Source: Palaemon carinicauda (taxonomy: Eukaryota > Arthropoda > Malacostraca > Decapoda > Palaemonidae). Taken from it: a stretch of DNA of 64,000 nt. Below are positions 1-11,835 of the stretch, one piece after another. Position 1 is the first letter of the stretch. Each line of letters starts with the position of its first letter. The notes under the pieces were generated by a model. The model had not been told where the DNA came from and did no database searches. It worked only from the letters and a program-made list of their open reading frames with translations. The position numbers and the translations under genes are program-made. The stretch is taken from contig NC_090751.1 of the NCBI RefSeq assembly GCF_036898095.1, forward strand, positions 45,863,555 to 45,927,554, written 5' to 3'.

Positions 1-70
1 TATATATATATATAGATAGATAGATAGATAGATATAGATATATATATATATATATGGATATATATAGATA

Positions 71-105
<35 letters not shown>

Positions 106-148
106 AGATAGATAGATAGATAGATATATATATATATATATATATCTT
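1..148. repeat. TA/GATA microsatellite
   Basis: Alternating TA and GATA/TATC tracts run from the window edge to about position 148. The GATA block and the following TATC block are self-complementary, so the tract could fold into a hairpin. No coding signal. Confidence 0.95.
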
Positions 149-164
149 CTTGAGTGGAGATCCC

Positions 165-403
165 TTAACGTGGAGAAAAAGTTTGTGTATCGCCATGATC
201 AGCAAAACTGTACTAGTCAGGGCTACCCATACTATGTTGGTTTGTTGTGAGCGATCTGGCTAAAGTCCCCCACCATCACCAATTTGTAGTGGCCAACGTG
301 GTGATGAAAATGGCCTAACCCCATACATGACTAAGGACATGGCTAAGGCCTTTGTCCTGCAGTGGACTAGAAACAGCTGTACTTGTTGTTGTTGTTGTTG
401 TTG
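165..403 (+). repeat. Dispersed repeat R1, copy 1
   Basis: The segment starting with a run like GTGTATCGCCATGATCAGCA and passing through TCCCCCACCATCACCAAT is repeated, diverged, at 58600-58715. Two copies in one window in unrelated flanks show a dispersed repeat. The copy here continues further and ends in a (TTG)n tract at about 382-407. A SINE-like or short retroposon origin is possible, but no clear A box or B box was found. Confidence 0.65.
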
Positions 404-407
404 TTGT

Positions 408-1465
408 ATATAGCCTATTTGAGGTCATACATTACATAAAGTTGCCACGTGACAAAGGCTAAACACCTCGTATTTGCTGTCCAGAGGCTGACCACTATCT
501 GGAGAGCAGCATTGTAGGCGGATAATTGACAAGTACCATTAAAAAAATTCTTTTCATCATACATATATAGTTACCTGTAAGCTATATGTACAACCTAATG
601 TTAGCAAAATCCAATGGAAACTTGAAATTTTCCATCAATCATGATGTTCGAAAAGGTACCATTTTAGTTTCATTGTAGTGTATTACATGGCAATGTATCC
701 TAGTATTCCAACTACTTTTTCTTATAGGAAAAATTACGCTCCCTTCGAAAATAACACTCGTTCCCATGTAATTCTATACAAAATTACCAAAATTTTTTAT
801 TATATTAATTGCATTAAGTGTATCTATTAGCAAAACACGCGAAAGAGCTCCTGGAGAAGTAAAAATCTCCCTGTTGGATATAAAATATTACGACCCTTGC
901 GACAATGAACATCAAGCTCATTGCTTTGGTCTGGGAGTCCATTTGCGACAGATATGCAACTGGTTCCCTCCCCGCCAAATAAAAAAAATAAAATAAACCT
1001 AAACGACAATGAAACACCTTAAATATATCTAAGACTAGAAAATATTTATAAAATGACATAAATGCAATAAATGAATTTAAACGGAATGGAATCAGCCGGT
1101 AGGTTTCATGGCTGAGGTGGCAAGAAAAAAAAATGTAAATACATATGCATTTTAAAACTGAAATTGAAATTTTCAACATCATAAGTTAAAAAAACACTAT
1201 ACCTTATTGATATTTCACTGAAGGGTCAGTAAGGGGGCTTTTTCCTTCTTGTTAACAAACCAAACAAACAATAACATTGTAAACAATAAGACAATAAACT
1301 TATTAAATGAAGTTCAATGTATGGGCATAATCCTTGCAACGGCGCCTCTAATAATCTTGCGATTTATTATAAATTTGTTTATCTCTCTTTTATATTATTT
1401 TGTATTTTTTTCTACATCTGGTATAGTATTTTAGTCTTCTTTTCTATATTTCTTTCAAACATTTG
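408..1465. other. AT-rich intergenic stretch without a recognised gene
   Basis: No frame here looks coding; the short open frames are AT-rich and low in complexity. About 664-745 holds a dispersed repeat found in opposite orientation at about 63690-63772 (shared core AGCGTAATTTTT and TGTAATACACTACAAT). Confidence 0.6.
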
Positions 1466-1890
1466 ATTTTTTTTTAAGGTGGCATAGCTCGCAACATCTT
1501 AATTTGCAGTGGCTCATATGGTCTTTTGCAATTTGCACTTGAGAGATATATGCGCGTCTAAGTAAAGTTAAAATATTTTTATATATATTTTTGAGATATT
1601 TATGGGAAATAAAGTTAAAAATAATCTATTTATAACTTAAATTTCAAAAAGACTTTTCTGAGAGTCACCATCTTCAAAATGTCTTTTTTTTTTAGTTGGC
1701 ATAGTTCGCAACATCTTAATTTGCAGTGGCTCATATGGTCTTTAGCAATTTGCACTTGAAAGATATATTTTTATTTAAAACATATAAGTATTTTATGAAA
1801 TATATATTGCAAATAAAGTTAAAGATATTCCATTTATAACTTAAATTCTAAAAAATACTTTTCTGAGAGTCACCATCGTCAAAATGTCTG
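1466..1890. repeat. Two-copy tandem duplication, period about 213 bp
   Basis: Two diverged units start at about 1466 and 1682. Each begins with a T-run followed by GGCATAG.TCGCAACATCTT, continues with GCAGTGGCTCATATGGTCTT, and ends in GAGAGTCACCATC and AAAATGTCT. The second unit runs into the target site of the hAT-like element at 1893. Confidence 0.85.
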
Positions 1891-2159
1891 AACAGGGTTG
1901 CCATTCGTACGATAATTATCGTACTTGTACGATTATTTTGGGTCTGGTACGATGTACGATACATACCTAAGGTATAAACAATGTAGGTGTGTGTGGGTTT
2001 AATTAAACAATTATACTAAAATCTTTTGAAATAAGTCAATCATGTAACACCCTAATAATTATATTGAAACTGTGTACGATAATTTTGGTTGAAAAACGAT
2101 AATTTTAAGGCTCATGTACGATAATCCAGTAGAAATCATCTGGTAACCCTGTGTCTGAA
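1885..2159. mobile_element. hAT-like MITE with 8-bp target site duplication
   Basis: The 259-bp element spans 1893-2151. Its ends are inverted repeats (CAGGGTTGCCA at the left; the right end reads CAGGGTTACCA on the minus strand, one mismatch). It is flanked by a perfect 8-bp direct repeat TGTCTGAA at 1885-1892 and 2152-2159. An 8-bp duplication and CAGGG-type ends are typical of hAT transposons. The interior is non-coding and rich in GTACGAT words, so this is a non-autonomous copy. Confidence 0.85.
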
Positions 2160-2662
2160 TCTGCGCTGCGCAAATGGCCAAGATGGCATTGGCAGAAGGC
2201 GCACGAGGTAAACAAACCATCTCAAAATAGTTGCATGTACACCTAAGCCAGTCGTGCATATTATATTTCATGTAGATTTTGTCATGAGGATGAGAGCATT
2301 GCAAATAATCTTAACAGCAGGACTATGTTGGAATTGTTGCTAATTACTTTTAAGGTTTAATATTTTGGTATTTTTGACACTGATTATCAGGGTAGCGTAG
2401 GATTTGCTGTCCTGGATAAATTTGGGCTAATGTACCGTCGGTAAAGGTGTTCTATTTTCGGTGTGTATACCTGATTAACTTCTAATTTATGGTATGGTTA
2501 GGTTGTATACATAACTATTATACAATGGTTTAATATAATGCAATTATGACGACATAAGGACCTTCTATCCTCATCCGCTCTAGTAATGTACGATGGTTTA
2601 GCTATCGTTCATAACCTAATAAAAAGTATAGAAATATTTTAATTCAATGAAGTTTTATGATG
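2160..2662. other. Intergenic, nothing recognised
   Basis: AT-rich sequence without a convincing open frame, RNA gene or repeat match elsewhere in the window. Confidence 0.5.
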
Positions 2663-3540
2663 TTCATGTAACAGTTTCATTATTATGATGCAAAGCACAT
2701 TTTTCCTTAAACCATATTAAAACAGTAATGGAGATTGCAGTTGGGAACTTGTTTTGGTGAGGACACCAAAACAAACGGTAATACAAAATTTATTGATGGC
2801 AGATATGCATAAATCCTATCAAAACCAGCTGGGATGGTAGATATTCTTGTATCAAGTGAAATGGGTTAATAAATTAGGAAAACAAAGCAACAGCAGAAAA
2901 GGGGGAGCGTTTGTATATCAACGGCCAGTTCCTCCCACTTGCATGGAAAATGGACGCCAACTAACCTAGACTTCCCCACCTAAGCTAACCTGTAAGCTGT
3001 GTCCCTACCTACTTACATATCAGGAGGCTAATGCCCCCTGTGATCCCCTTTATATACCTGTACTTTTAGTCGGCTGTTATCTTACATACACACCTGATCT
3101 TCATGTAACAGATTCATTTAATCTGATGCAAAGCACATTTTTCCTTAATCCTCTATAAAACAATAATGAAGATTGCATTTGGGATCTTGTTTGTTTTGGT
3201 GAGGACACCAAAACAAACTATAGTAATACATAATTTATTAGTAGCAGATATGCATAAATCATATCAAAACCAGCTGAAATAATAAATACTCTTGTATCAA
3301 GTGAAATGGGATAAGTAGGGAAAACAGAACGACAGAAGAAAAGGGGGAGCCTTTTTATATCAGCGGCTAGTTCCTCTCACATGCATAAAAAATAGACACC
3401 AACTAACCTAAACTTCCCGCCCTAACCTAACCTGCTAGTCGTGACCTTATTTACCTAATTGGGGGTGGGGGGTGTTCAGCTAGTGACCTCCCTTACACTG
3501 CCATATTCTTAGTCAGCTGTCATCATATATACAGTTGCCC
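2663..3540. repeat. Two-copy tandem duplication, period about 437 bp
   Basis: Unit 1 starts at about 2663 and unit 2 at about 3100, both with TTCATGTAACAG followed by GATGCAAAGCACATTTTTCC. The units are diverged by point changes and short indels. Both keep a hairpin with stem TTGTTTTGGTG, loop AGGA and the matching CACCAAAACAA, at about 2749 and again about 440 bases later. CCTAACC-like words occur near the end of each unit. Confidence 0.85.
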
Positions 3541-5080
3541 GCCATCATACATACACCCCGAAAAGGGATATGTAATAACCTAACCCCATCCATCTAATTT
3601 AACCTAACGCAGGTTGCCAAATCGGTTTCATTACTTAGGGAGCCGGTGCTTGCTTCCCTTTTATAACCTATGATAATGTATCATTTAGCATAATTAAACT
3701 GTAAATCTAGCTTATCTTTAATTACTTTTTAGATAGACTATTATGGTGGTTACACATGCCAGTTACAGTAGTTAAGTAGGTAGTGTTATACAGTAATTGT
3801 TATATATTACTTAATTAAACTGAACCCCCATCTGCCTCTTTCACTTCTCTGGCAGATGTCCACAACTAAAGAGGATGGAATATGAAATGGCTTTAGGACA
3901 AAAAGTTTGGGAATTGCAGCACAAAAGTTTTGGTGTTGAGGCTTTAGGAACTTGATGATAGACGTAATTGTGTACTGTATAGAGCCCTTACCTTTTTTTT
4001 TTTTGAACAGCAAAGGCCTAAATGCAGGTACAATCGCTTTTACTGTAGGGACTTATGCCACCTACACTAAGAAGAAATGTACCAAGGCTGAGGCAGTTCC
4101 TAATCTGCAGTCGAGTAGAGGCAGCCGAAAATAGTATTATAAGATAGAAACATTCAAAGAACTTTTACGATCATTCAATTCCATGTTGCCATCTAGGTGG
4201 ATTTGAAGTATTCCTAGCTTATTGCCATAATTCTGCCATCTAGCTAAATATGGTATTCAGCATATAAACTTTGGAAGATATTCTTAAAGATAAGGCAAAT
4301 TTTGGTTAAAAATTACTACTATATACCCTCAACACTGCACCATTTAGTGGCCTTGGAAGAAAGCTGTAGATGGTTACCCACAAATAGTAACAGTTCAGTC
4401 ATATCAAGATGTAAACGCTGGTAGCGTATTTAAAATCCAGGATAGTTAATGGAAGCGTTTCCTTGTCAAACTTGTGCTTCAAGTACATGCCATTTGAATA
4501 TTAAGTAATTATTGATGTAGATTGTCATATGAACATTAAGTAATTTTTGGTATAAATTTTTTAGGGAAATTTGCTTTTCATCACAGATAGAATCAGTCGG
4601 ATTTGAAAGTTTATTGATGATTTATTGCACTTTTGAAATAAATTGCGTTTTTACCTTTACCGTAAGAAGTTTTATTAATTATAATTATTTTAGTGCATAA
4701 CAGTATTATAAATCCTCAGCTTGGATTAAAAAGAAAAATGCTAGTAATTACTGCTTGAAGTTTAAATATTCATTAATTTTTTTTTTTTTCAGAATATCCA
4801 CATACTCCGATGCTCTGAATGCTCTAAGGAGGACTTGCAAGTGGAAACAAGAACAAACTAATGTGAAGGAAAGATTTTAAATGCACTTTGACAGAGTGTT
4901 AGCTGCTGCAGTTGCTATTATTTCCCAATGACAATGTATGCACTGAAGGTACTGGGTTTATTTAATTGTAAATCTTAATTAGAATAATAGTATATGAAAA
5001 TATATGCAGCCGAATAATGGTTATCATCTTCCATATATCTATATTTGTTTCTTATTCCTGCGAGGATGCAAACATTTTGT
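3541..5080. other. Non-coding upstream stretch with weak exon-like signals
   Basis: No long frame is open. Two good polypyrimidine-AG acceptors are visible (T-run then GAACAG near 4011, and T-run then CAG near 4793). The first is followed by 40 open codons, but none of the translations is recognisable. They could be untranslated leader exons of the gene whose first coding exon is at 12590. That exon also starts after an acceptor, so at least one upstream exon must exist. Confidence 0.3.
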
Positions 5081-5097
5081 ATTTGTTCCTACACTAA

Positions 5098-5262
5098 ATA
5101 CAAACCCGAATTCTTTACTTTAGGAGATATTCTAGCGCGAGCTGGAAAATACGGCAGAAAACCTTAACAAGGTCGTTAACGACCGGGCCGGTAGTTATCC
5201 CCCTGTTGGGGGTGGGGGACTGCCGGCCGGCAGCTACTGAGTACCTTCAATCGGATTCTAGC
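5098..5262 (+). repeat. Element A left inverted terminal repeat
   Basis: Matches the reverse complement of 10717-10888 over its length. Landmarks are CCCGAATTCTTTACT near the outer end, the self-complementary GGTCGTTAACGACC, the CCGGCCGG block and CAATCGGATTCTAGC at the inner end. Confidence 0.9.
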
Positions 5263-5399
5263 CGTCGCAGTGGTAACACCGTTGCTCCCGCTTTTGTTTA
5301 ACTGGCAGACTAGCTTTTCTTTAATTGTGTTTTTTTCATTAACTTTTTCTTTTACTCTTTAAATAGATGTGATGCCTCTAATGTGAGAAATTGTCCCGG

Positions 5400-7198
5400 G
5401 GTTCCCCCGAAAACTTGTGGCACATTTATGTCACCACCGGAGGTGGATCCCCATTCCCTATGCCCTTCATGCAGAGGTCATAGGTGTGCTGAAGGCTCCC
5501 CCTGCCAAGAATGTGTGGAATGGTCGTGATCGTCTTCCTCTCGCGGGGAATCATCTAGGCGCTATAAGAAGAGCTCTACAAGACATTTGCGCTCTTCTTC
5601 ACGAGAGTTCTCTCAAGCGCTCCCGTTGGGGCGAGGTTAAATCTGATCGTGCCCAGAGCGCAACCAAGGAAAGAGAACACTCTGAGCACAATTCCTCTCC
5701 TTCACATTTCTTCGCGAGGAGCTCAGTTCGCGCTGGGGAAGCGAGAGAGAACACTTCTTCTCGCCGTCACTTAGTTTCATCAGAGAGAGAGCGCTCCCGT
5801 ACGTCAAACTTCCGAGCGCGCAAATCTCCGGACATATCCGCGCGAGGTCATTCATCGCGCCCTCGCGTTTTAGACAGAACAACACCCATTCCCGTACTTT
5901 CTAATGAATTACGAAATATGGGCTTTGCGAGAACTTCGGAAGAAGACGCAGGGGTTCAGCCCTTCTCCTCTTCGGCTGAGAACAGAGGAGAAAGGCCAGA
6001 CCGCCGATCAACGCATTCTCTTATTGAGGCAGTACCGTTAATTCGGTGGCCTTCGCCTAAACCTTCAACTTCCAGGCAGGATCTTGTGCGCGCGGTGCCA
6101 TCAACCAGCGCTCAGCCTTCCTCTGGATTGTCGGCAATGGAGTATGTTACCTCGCCGTTACCTTCAGACATTCGGGCTTTGACCCCCCTCCCTCACGAGG
6201 AATTAGCGCGACCTGAGGATTCCTCGGAGGAACAACCATCAAAAGATTTAGAGTCCGCCTGTCTGAAGACTCTAAGAACGATGTGTAATATCTCAGGTCT
6301 CGGAGATTTACACCTGTCGCCTCGTCATACCGACGCTCCAGCTTTAGACAGACTCTGTCGTCCTCCACCAAACCCTAAGACCAGAATCGAACTTCCCTGG
6401 TCTATTCACACTGCAGGCCGTCTGAAGAAGGTCTCGCAGGGGGTCTCGGGGGAAACGAGTTCCTTGAAGTCTCAAGGATCCCATAAACTGCTGTAGTTTC
6501 CTTTTTCGAGACAAAGGCGCTTTTACAAGGTCAGATACGCCAACCCTTCGCCTGTGACACTAGATCCCCTCACAGCAAGGCTTACACCTGACTGCTCTGC
6601 AGAGAGACTCTCTTCCCTTCCAGTCTCCTTTACCGCAGCAGAAGCCTCGACAATGGAAGCAGCGTCAATGTCTCTTCTAGAGGCACTTTCCTGGTTTGAC
6701 ACATGGTCTGTCACAGTGGGCTACCTTGCTAGTCACGAGGACCTTTCAAACCAAAATTCCATGCATTCCCCGCTGGAAATCCTGGCTGCTGGGGCCAAGA
6801 CAATGGACTTTTTAACTGCTACAGCTGCAACGATGTGGGGCAATTGGATTCTCAAAAGGAGGGAATCGGTAGTCTCCAGACTGCATAGGAGCATCGGTAA
6901 ATCTGAGAAATCTGAATTGAGGAACTCTGATCTTCTACAACCTCTGCTCTTCTCTAGACAAGCAGTCTCCTCTACCTTAGAGACTTGGAGGAAGGAGACG
7001 CAGGACACTGCAATGCAAAAGGCTGCTTCTTTTCGTCCAATGCAACAATAACCAACTCCACAACCCAAGGCAACAATCGCAACTCCACTGCCAGCCAAGA
7101 GCCTCAGCCGCCCCTCGTTTACACCCAAACCTATGGGTAGAGGACAGTCGGCTCCTCTTAAGGCTAAAGGCAGAGGGAGGAACCCTAGACAGAAATAG
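5400..7198 (+). pseudogene. Element A gag-like ORF1, degraded
   Basis: The frame starting at ATG 5428 encodes DPHSLCPSCRG and then CQECVEW. This matches the cysteine-histidine motif of the Gag proteins of elements B and E (DPHTVCSNCRGKACQ...RCQEC), but it ends at TGA 5527-5529. A second frame (5417-6496, 359 codons) is open but covers only part of the real gene in the wrong phase at its start. A C-terminal segment at 6554-7051 (SWFDTW...KTMDFLTATAATMWGNW) ends in TAA. It continues in the same frame to TAG 7196 with a basic tail containing GRGRNPRQK, comparable to the basic ends of the B and E Gag. The gene is therefore broken by at least one frameshift and one stop. Role by analogy: nucleic-acid-binding structural protein of the retrotransposon particle. 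Confidence 0.6.
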
Positions 7199-7268
7199 GG
7201 TCTCAATCCCCCCCCCCTCACAATGCGTAGGGGGGTGCCTGCAGGGGAGCTGGAGGAGGTGGAAAGCT

Positions 7269-9256
7269 ATGGGGGCCATGCAATGGACCATAAGGGTGCT
7301 TCGTTGGGGATACCTCATTCCCTTCATAGACTCTCCTCCTCCTCTAATTCCTCCCCCAATCTCGTCCTCCCAGGTCCCTCGGGATCCCGGGAAACAGCAA
7401 GCCTTAGCTCGGGAGATACAGAGCATGCTTCTAAAAGACGCCATTCAAGAGGTCTCCGACTCCTCCCCGGGGTTTTTCAGTCGCCTCTTTCTGGTAGAGA
7501 AACCCTCGGGAGGTTGGAGACCAGTGATAGATCTTTCGACTCTGAACCAGTTCGTGAAGCAGACTCCATTCAAAATGGAGACAGCGGCCTCCGTGACTCA
7601 AGCAGTACGTCCAGGAGACTTCATGGCATCTGTAGACTTGAGAGATGCTTATTTCCAAGTGCCAATCCATCGCACATCTCGGAAATTCCTACGCTTCCTG
7701 GCTCAGGGTCGAATCTTCGAGTTCAAAGTCCCGTGCTTCGGCCTCTCGACCGCCCCACAGGTCTTTACGAAGATCTTCGAACTCGTATCTTCGTGGGCGC
7801 ACAAACATGGAATTGGTCTGCTAAGATATCTGGACGATTGGCTACTCCTGGCCTCGTCCAAGGAGCTAGCTCTGGAGCATCTGAGAAGACTTCTGAATCT
7901 TTGCAAGGATCTGGGGATCCTTGTAAATGCAGTGAAGTCTTGCTTAACTCCGACCCAAGTCTTGAACTATCTGGGTATGTCCATCAACACCCAGGCAGGG
8001 AGAGTGTTTCCGTCGGAAGACAGGCTTCGGAGACTGGATCAGTCCATCGCCCATCTCTTGTCTCCACTACCACCTTCAGCCAAATCGTGGCAGTGTCTTC
8101 TGAGCCATCTTGCCTCGCTGGAAAAACTGGTTCCAGGCGGGAGATCGAGAATGAGAAGTCTCCAATGGCATCTGAAGACCCATTGGTCTCAAAAGTCAGA
8201 TCCCCCATTCTTGGCAGTGGAGGTTCCAAGTCTGGTGCTACAAGATCTTCATTGGTGGTCGATCATAGAGAACACCCAAAAGGGCATTCCCCTCCAAAAC
8301 CCAAATCCGAAGTTAAAACTCTTTTTAGACGCGTCGCTACGGGTATGGGGTTCCCACCTAGGCCCCAAATTAGCATCAGGAGTTTGGTCTCCGATAGAGA
8401 GTTCTCTCCATATAAACCACCTAGAATTATTAGCTGCCTGGAAAGGCCTAAAATTCTTTGTAGAAGATCTACGCGGACGAGAGGTGGTTCTGATGAGTGA
8501 CAACTCCACAGCCGTCTCGTACATCAACAAGCAAGGGGGTACTCTGGCAAGAGACCTCGGTCTGTTAGCAGTCCAGATCTGCCTGTGGGCAGAAAGCCGC
8601 AACATTTCTCTTTCAGCCAGGTTTATTCCGGGCCGGAGAAACATCGTGGCGGATCAGCTGAGCAGGCATCACCAAGTGCTGAGTGGAGAATGGTCTTTGG
8701 AGACTCGAGTAGCAAAGACAGTAATAGCTTTGTGGGGTTTACCCACAATAGATCTGTTCGCCACCTCTCTGAATGTGAAACTTCCCCAGTTCCAGACCAT
8801 CAGGCAGCGATCCAGGACGCCCTCCAACACTCCTGGGACAACCTGGATGCTTATGCCTTCCCTCCCTTTTGCCTGCTCAGAAAGGTGATCAACAAACTCA
8901 GGATCTCATGGGACTGCAAGCTAACACTAATAGCTCCGGCTTGGCCAAGCAGGGAGTGGTACGCAGATCTCCTTTCCCTGCTGGTTCAAGTGCCGAGGTT
9001 CCTCCCTCCAGAACCCCATCTGTTGACGCAGCCACACAGTGGTATCCCCCACGGGAGAATCCACTTCCTGAAACTTCACGCCTGGAGGCTGTCCAGTCTC
9101 TCCTCAGAAGCAGAGGCTTTTCATGAAAGGTGGCTGAACACATGTCCAGGCACCTGCGCCAATCTTCCACAAACCTCTACCAAGCAAACGGCAGAGTGTT
9201 TGCAGCTTGGTGTAGAGGGCGAGGCGTGTCTCCACTCGATCCCTCTCTTCCTTTAG
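7269..9256 (+). pseudogene. Element A reverse transcriptase / RNase H with MT-like tail (frameshifted)
   Basis: The first frame (7269-8888, 539 codons) contains the reverse transcriptase. The palm motif SVDLRDAYF has its aspartate at residue 123, followed by CFGLSTAPQVF and the catalytic YLDD at residues 187-190. The RNase H domain follows, with LDAS (D354), E386, MSDNSTA (D411) and NIVADQLSR (D462), so all four acidic residues are present. A frameshift near 8790 then moves the remaining domain (DLFATS, then DAYAFPPF and LIAPAWPSREWY) into another frame that runs to 9256. That tail corresponds to the region called a methyltransferase-like domain in DIRS elements. The upstream limit is uncertain: the ATG at 7269 lies just after the ORF1 stop. 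The polymerase core looks complete, so loss of function would be recent. Confidence 0.85.
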
Positions 9257-10124
9257 TGGCAGACTTCCTAGTTTACCTCAGGGAGGAGAAACTTCTTTCA
9301 GTCTCGGCAATTAAGGGCTATCGTTCAGCCTTAAGCCTCATCTGCAGACTGAGAGGAGTTTACCCTTCCACCTCAGAAGATATCACCTTGTTGATTCGAG
9401 GTTTTGAGAGATCTTGCCCCCCAGTGGAGATTAGACCACCACCTTGGGACGTGTCCCTGGTCTTACGCTCCTTAAAGGGACCTCCATATGAGCCCTTAAA
9501 TAGGGCCTCTGATTTCTTCCTTACCCTTAAGACCGTCTTCCTTGTAGTCTGGCCTTGGCAAAAAGGGTTAGTGAACTTCACGGTCTATCCTACGAAGTCA
9601 CTCATACTAGAGGATAGGGAGAAGTCTCTCTCAACTTCGTGCCAAGCTTTGTGGCCAAAATCCAGAATCCTTCATCTGCCGATGAGAGGTTTAGAGAATT
9701 TCAATTTTCCAGCCTCAATAGGGCGACTCAGGATACTGACCAATTGCTACTGTGCCCGGTCAGGGCGCTAAGGCAATACCTGAAGCGCACCAGACCTTTC
9801 AGACCACGACTCCGTCATCTCTTCCTCAGTACCAACAAGGTTAAGAAGAGAATCTCTCGCAACTCCATCTCTTTCTGGCTCAAGAAAGTTATTGCGAGAG
9901 CCATTCATGGAGACCCTGAGGCAGCTCAACCCAAAGCCCATCAAGTTAGGGGAGTGGCTGCCTCACTGGCGTTTAAGAAGAATTTTTCAGTCTCCCAAGT
10001 CTTAAGAGCTGGAGTTTGGAAGTGCCAATCTACATTCACCTCTCACTATTTATCAGATGTGACATATAGGTCTCTAAACACCTTTTCTATAGGACCTATT
10101 GTGGCAGGTCAGCAGGTGCTGTAA
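8869..10124 (+). pseudogene. Element A tyrosine recombinase (stop plus frameshift)
   Basis: Integrase-like tyrosine recombinase that would circularise and insert the element's DNA. The frame reads RLEAVQSLLRSRGFS, then TGA at 9124-9126, then continues from 9130 through the SAM-like core-binding region (VADFLVYLREEKLLSVSAIK). A 1-nt shift near 9545 moves it to the frame containing LALAKRVSEL (catalytic Arg codon 9564-9566). Near 9640 a further shift leads into the frame ending at 10124. That part carries AHQVRG (His 9939-9941, Arg 9948-9950) and SHYLSD (Tyr 10047-10049). All four R-H-R-Y residues survive. It overlaps the RT frame at its start, as usual in DIRS elements. Confidence 0.8.
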
Positions 10125-10572
10125 CTACCTTTACGCCCTTTCAGGGGACAGTAGCCATTGGTCGAGGATTCTGAGTTACACTAGGTTTAGAAGAACATCC
10201 ATCTATCTTCTGCTCTTTCTTCTTCCTCCCATCTGGGTATCCTAGTCTGTGACCAGTTTCGACTGGACTCATCAATGGAAATAAGGTATGAAACTCATCT
10301 GACTCCTATCACAGGGTATAAGTTATACTCGTAGGCACGAGGGTTCCCCTTTTCAAGGTCAGGGGAACCCTTTTTATGAAAGGGTCCTGGTTTTGTTCCC
10401 GACCCTCTTCATGCTGAAACTTTTGTTTCTACGTATTCACAAACCTTCAGTCATGCTGGATTTGGGGATTTACAAAGAAATTAATGGGAGATTGTTCATT
10501 AATAGAGTCTAGTCTGAGGACTATCTTCTCTAGGAATAGAGAACCCTTCATCCACCCTGACCTCAAGACTAA

Positions 10573-10678
10573 GTCTCCTATAGTAAAGAATGAGGGTTTG
10601 TATTTAGTGTAGGAACAAATGACAAACTTATAATAGAGTTTGTATTTTTCCTAACATACAAACCCGAATTCTTTACTC
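10573..10678 (+). repeat. Element A internal complementary region
   Basis: The left half is the reverse complement of the element's left end (through GTGTAGGAACAAAT). The right half is the reverse complement of its right end (TGACAAACTTATAATAGAG and onward). The two halves meet at the bases that would join in a circular form. This is the template that restores the termini during DIRS replication. Confidence 0.85.
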
Positions 10679-10716
10679 AAATCTTCCCTCCTTCACCGCC
10701 CCTTATTATAGTCCTA

Positions 10717-10888
10717 GCTAGAATCCGATTGAAGGTACTCAGTAGCTGCCGGCCGGCAGTCCCCCACCCCCAAGAGGGGGATAACTACCGGCCCGGTCGT
10801 TAACGACCTTGTTAAGGTTTTCTGCCGTATTATCCAGCTCGTGCTAGAATATCTCCTATAGTAAAGAATTCGGGTTTGTATGTTAGGA
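10717..10888 (-). repeat. Element A right inverted terminal repeat
   Basis: Reverse complement of the left repeat at 5098-5262. About 30 further bases (TTAGGAAAAATACAAACTC and following) extend the right end to about 10919. They have no counterpart at the left end but do have one in the internal complementary region. Confidence 0.9.
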
Positions 10889-10976
10889 AAAATACAAACT
10901 CTGTTATAAGTTTGTCATTTTTTAATGATGTATGTTCATTATAAGTTGGTTCAATTGTTGATGCTTGTTAAGAATA

Positions 10977-11835
10977 TATTTGTTCCTGCGCAAATACAAA
11001 CTTCTGGGTCATTTATATGGGGTTTACTCCCAAGTTGATTTACTCTGACAAGAAAAAAGATAAGGTGCCTAACTTGGCAACTCCAAGGGTGAACAGTCAC
11101 TCTCTTAGTCGTCCTCAGAGACGGCTCTCCTTCCATCGCTACAATCATTGACTCCACGCTGGATTACCCTTTCAGTACCTTTACTTTTTTACATTTGTTA
11201 ATTATGAATGGATCTTCAAGTACTAGCTGACTTGCCTTTGCCTTGAAGGGCACCCATGTAAAACCTTCATGAGTCGGATAGAGTTTGATCCACATCCCCC
11301 TTGCCCAAACTGACGTGGTAAGCAGTGTTCATATGAATCTCCATGTGAGTATTGCAGAGAGTGGCCACCTTTTTGAGTGAGAGAGGTCTCTTGCACATCG
11401 CAGAAGTGGGCTGTAAAGGATAGATCCCCTTCCTCGTCGTCTTCCCTGGAAAACAAGAAGCATAAGTCCCTTTCTGTGGTACATGATATCTCCCACTTTG
11501 ATCCTCCTTTACTAAAGTCCTCTGTGACAATGCTAACCGAGGACAATGGCCATGATTTTCATACTTTTGTAATAAATGATACTTGATGTTTTGTTGCCTT
11601 TGTGGCATAGTGAACATGAGTTGCTACCTGAAAGTGATTTCTTGGCTTTGGCCCCAGGACATTCTGCTTGGGATGTAGTCCCATATCTTTAGTTCCTGAT
11701 TATAAAAATCTGAACAGATCTCCATCACCTACCACGAGCATGCTCAGTGCCATTCATGAACGGCCTTTAAATGACCCAGGTTTGTATAGCTAGGAAAAAT
11801 ACAAATTACAGTATTTTAAAAGTTTGTAGTTTAAT
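10977..11835 (+). mobile_element. Probable remnant of an element A-like DIRS copy
   Basis: The left side (ATTTGTTCCTGCGCAAATAC, then GGGTCATTTA) resembles the left end of A. The right side (AAATGACCCAGGTTTGTATA, then GCTAGGAAAAATACAAATT) resembles its right end in inverse. The interior of about 800 bp contains a short frame with SQKWAVKDRSPSSSSS that may be a gag relic, but no RT or recombinase. A similar right-end fragment lies at about 12507-12535, just upstream of the first coding exon of the host gene. Confidence 0.45.

Larger units (their letters stand above)
5081..10919 (+). mobile_element. DIRS-type tyrosine-recombinase retrotransposon A
   Basis: A 5.8-kb element with gag-like, RT/RNase H and tyrosine-recombinase regions in the order typical of DIRS elements. 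The ends are inverted repeats (5098-5262 and 10717-10888). An internal segment at 10573-10678 is the reverse complement of the joined left and right ends, the internal complementary region that DIRS elements use to rebuild their termini through a circle. Reading that segment gives the circle junction GTCATTTGTTCC, so the shared crossover bases are ATT(T) at 5081 and about 10917. No target site duplication is seen, as expected for recombinase-mediated insertion. It is a different family from B-E: its ends and proteins diverge strongly and its genes carry several frameshifts and stops. Confidence 0.9.

Noticed and set aside
2059..2304. 81-codon minus-strand frame
   Set aside because: It runs across the border of the hAT-like MITE and is not conserved-looking.
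3955..4134. 60-codon frame after a good acceptor
   Set aside because: Translation not recognised and not linked in phase to any confirmed exon; mentioned only as a possible untranslated exon.
5637..7444. Minus-strand frames of up to 162 codons opposite element A gag
   Set aside because: Shadows of the Ser/Arg-rich gag sequence; no independent evidence.
11223..11617. Two overlapping minus-strand frames of 107 and 116 codons
   Set aside because: They lie across an element A-like remnant and show no domain; the plus strand has the better, though weak, gag-like reading.
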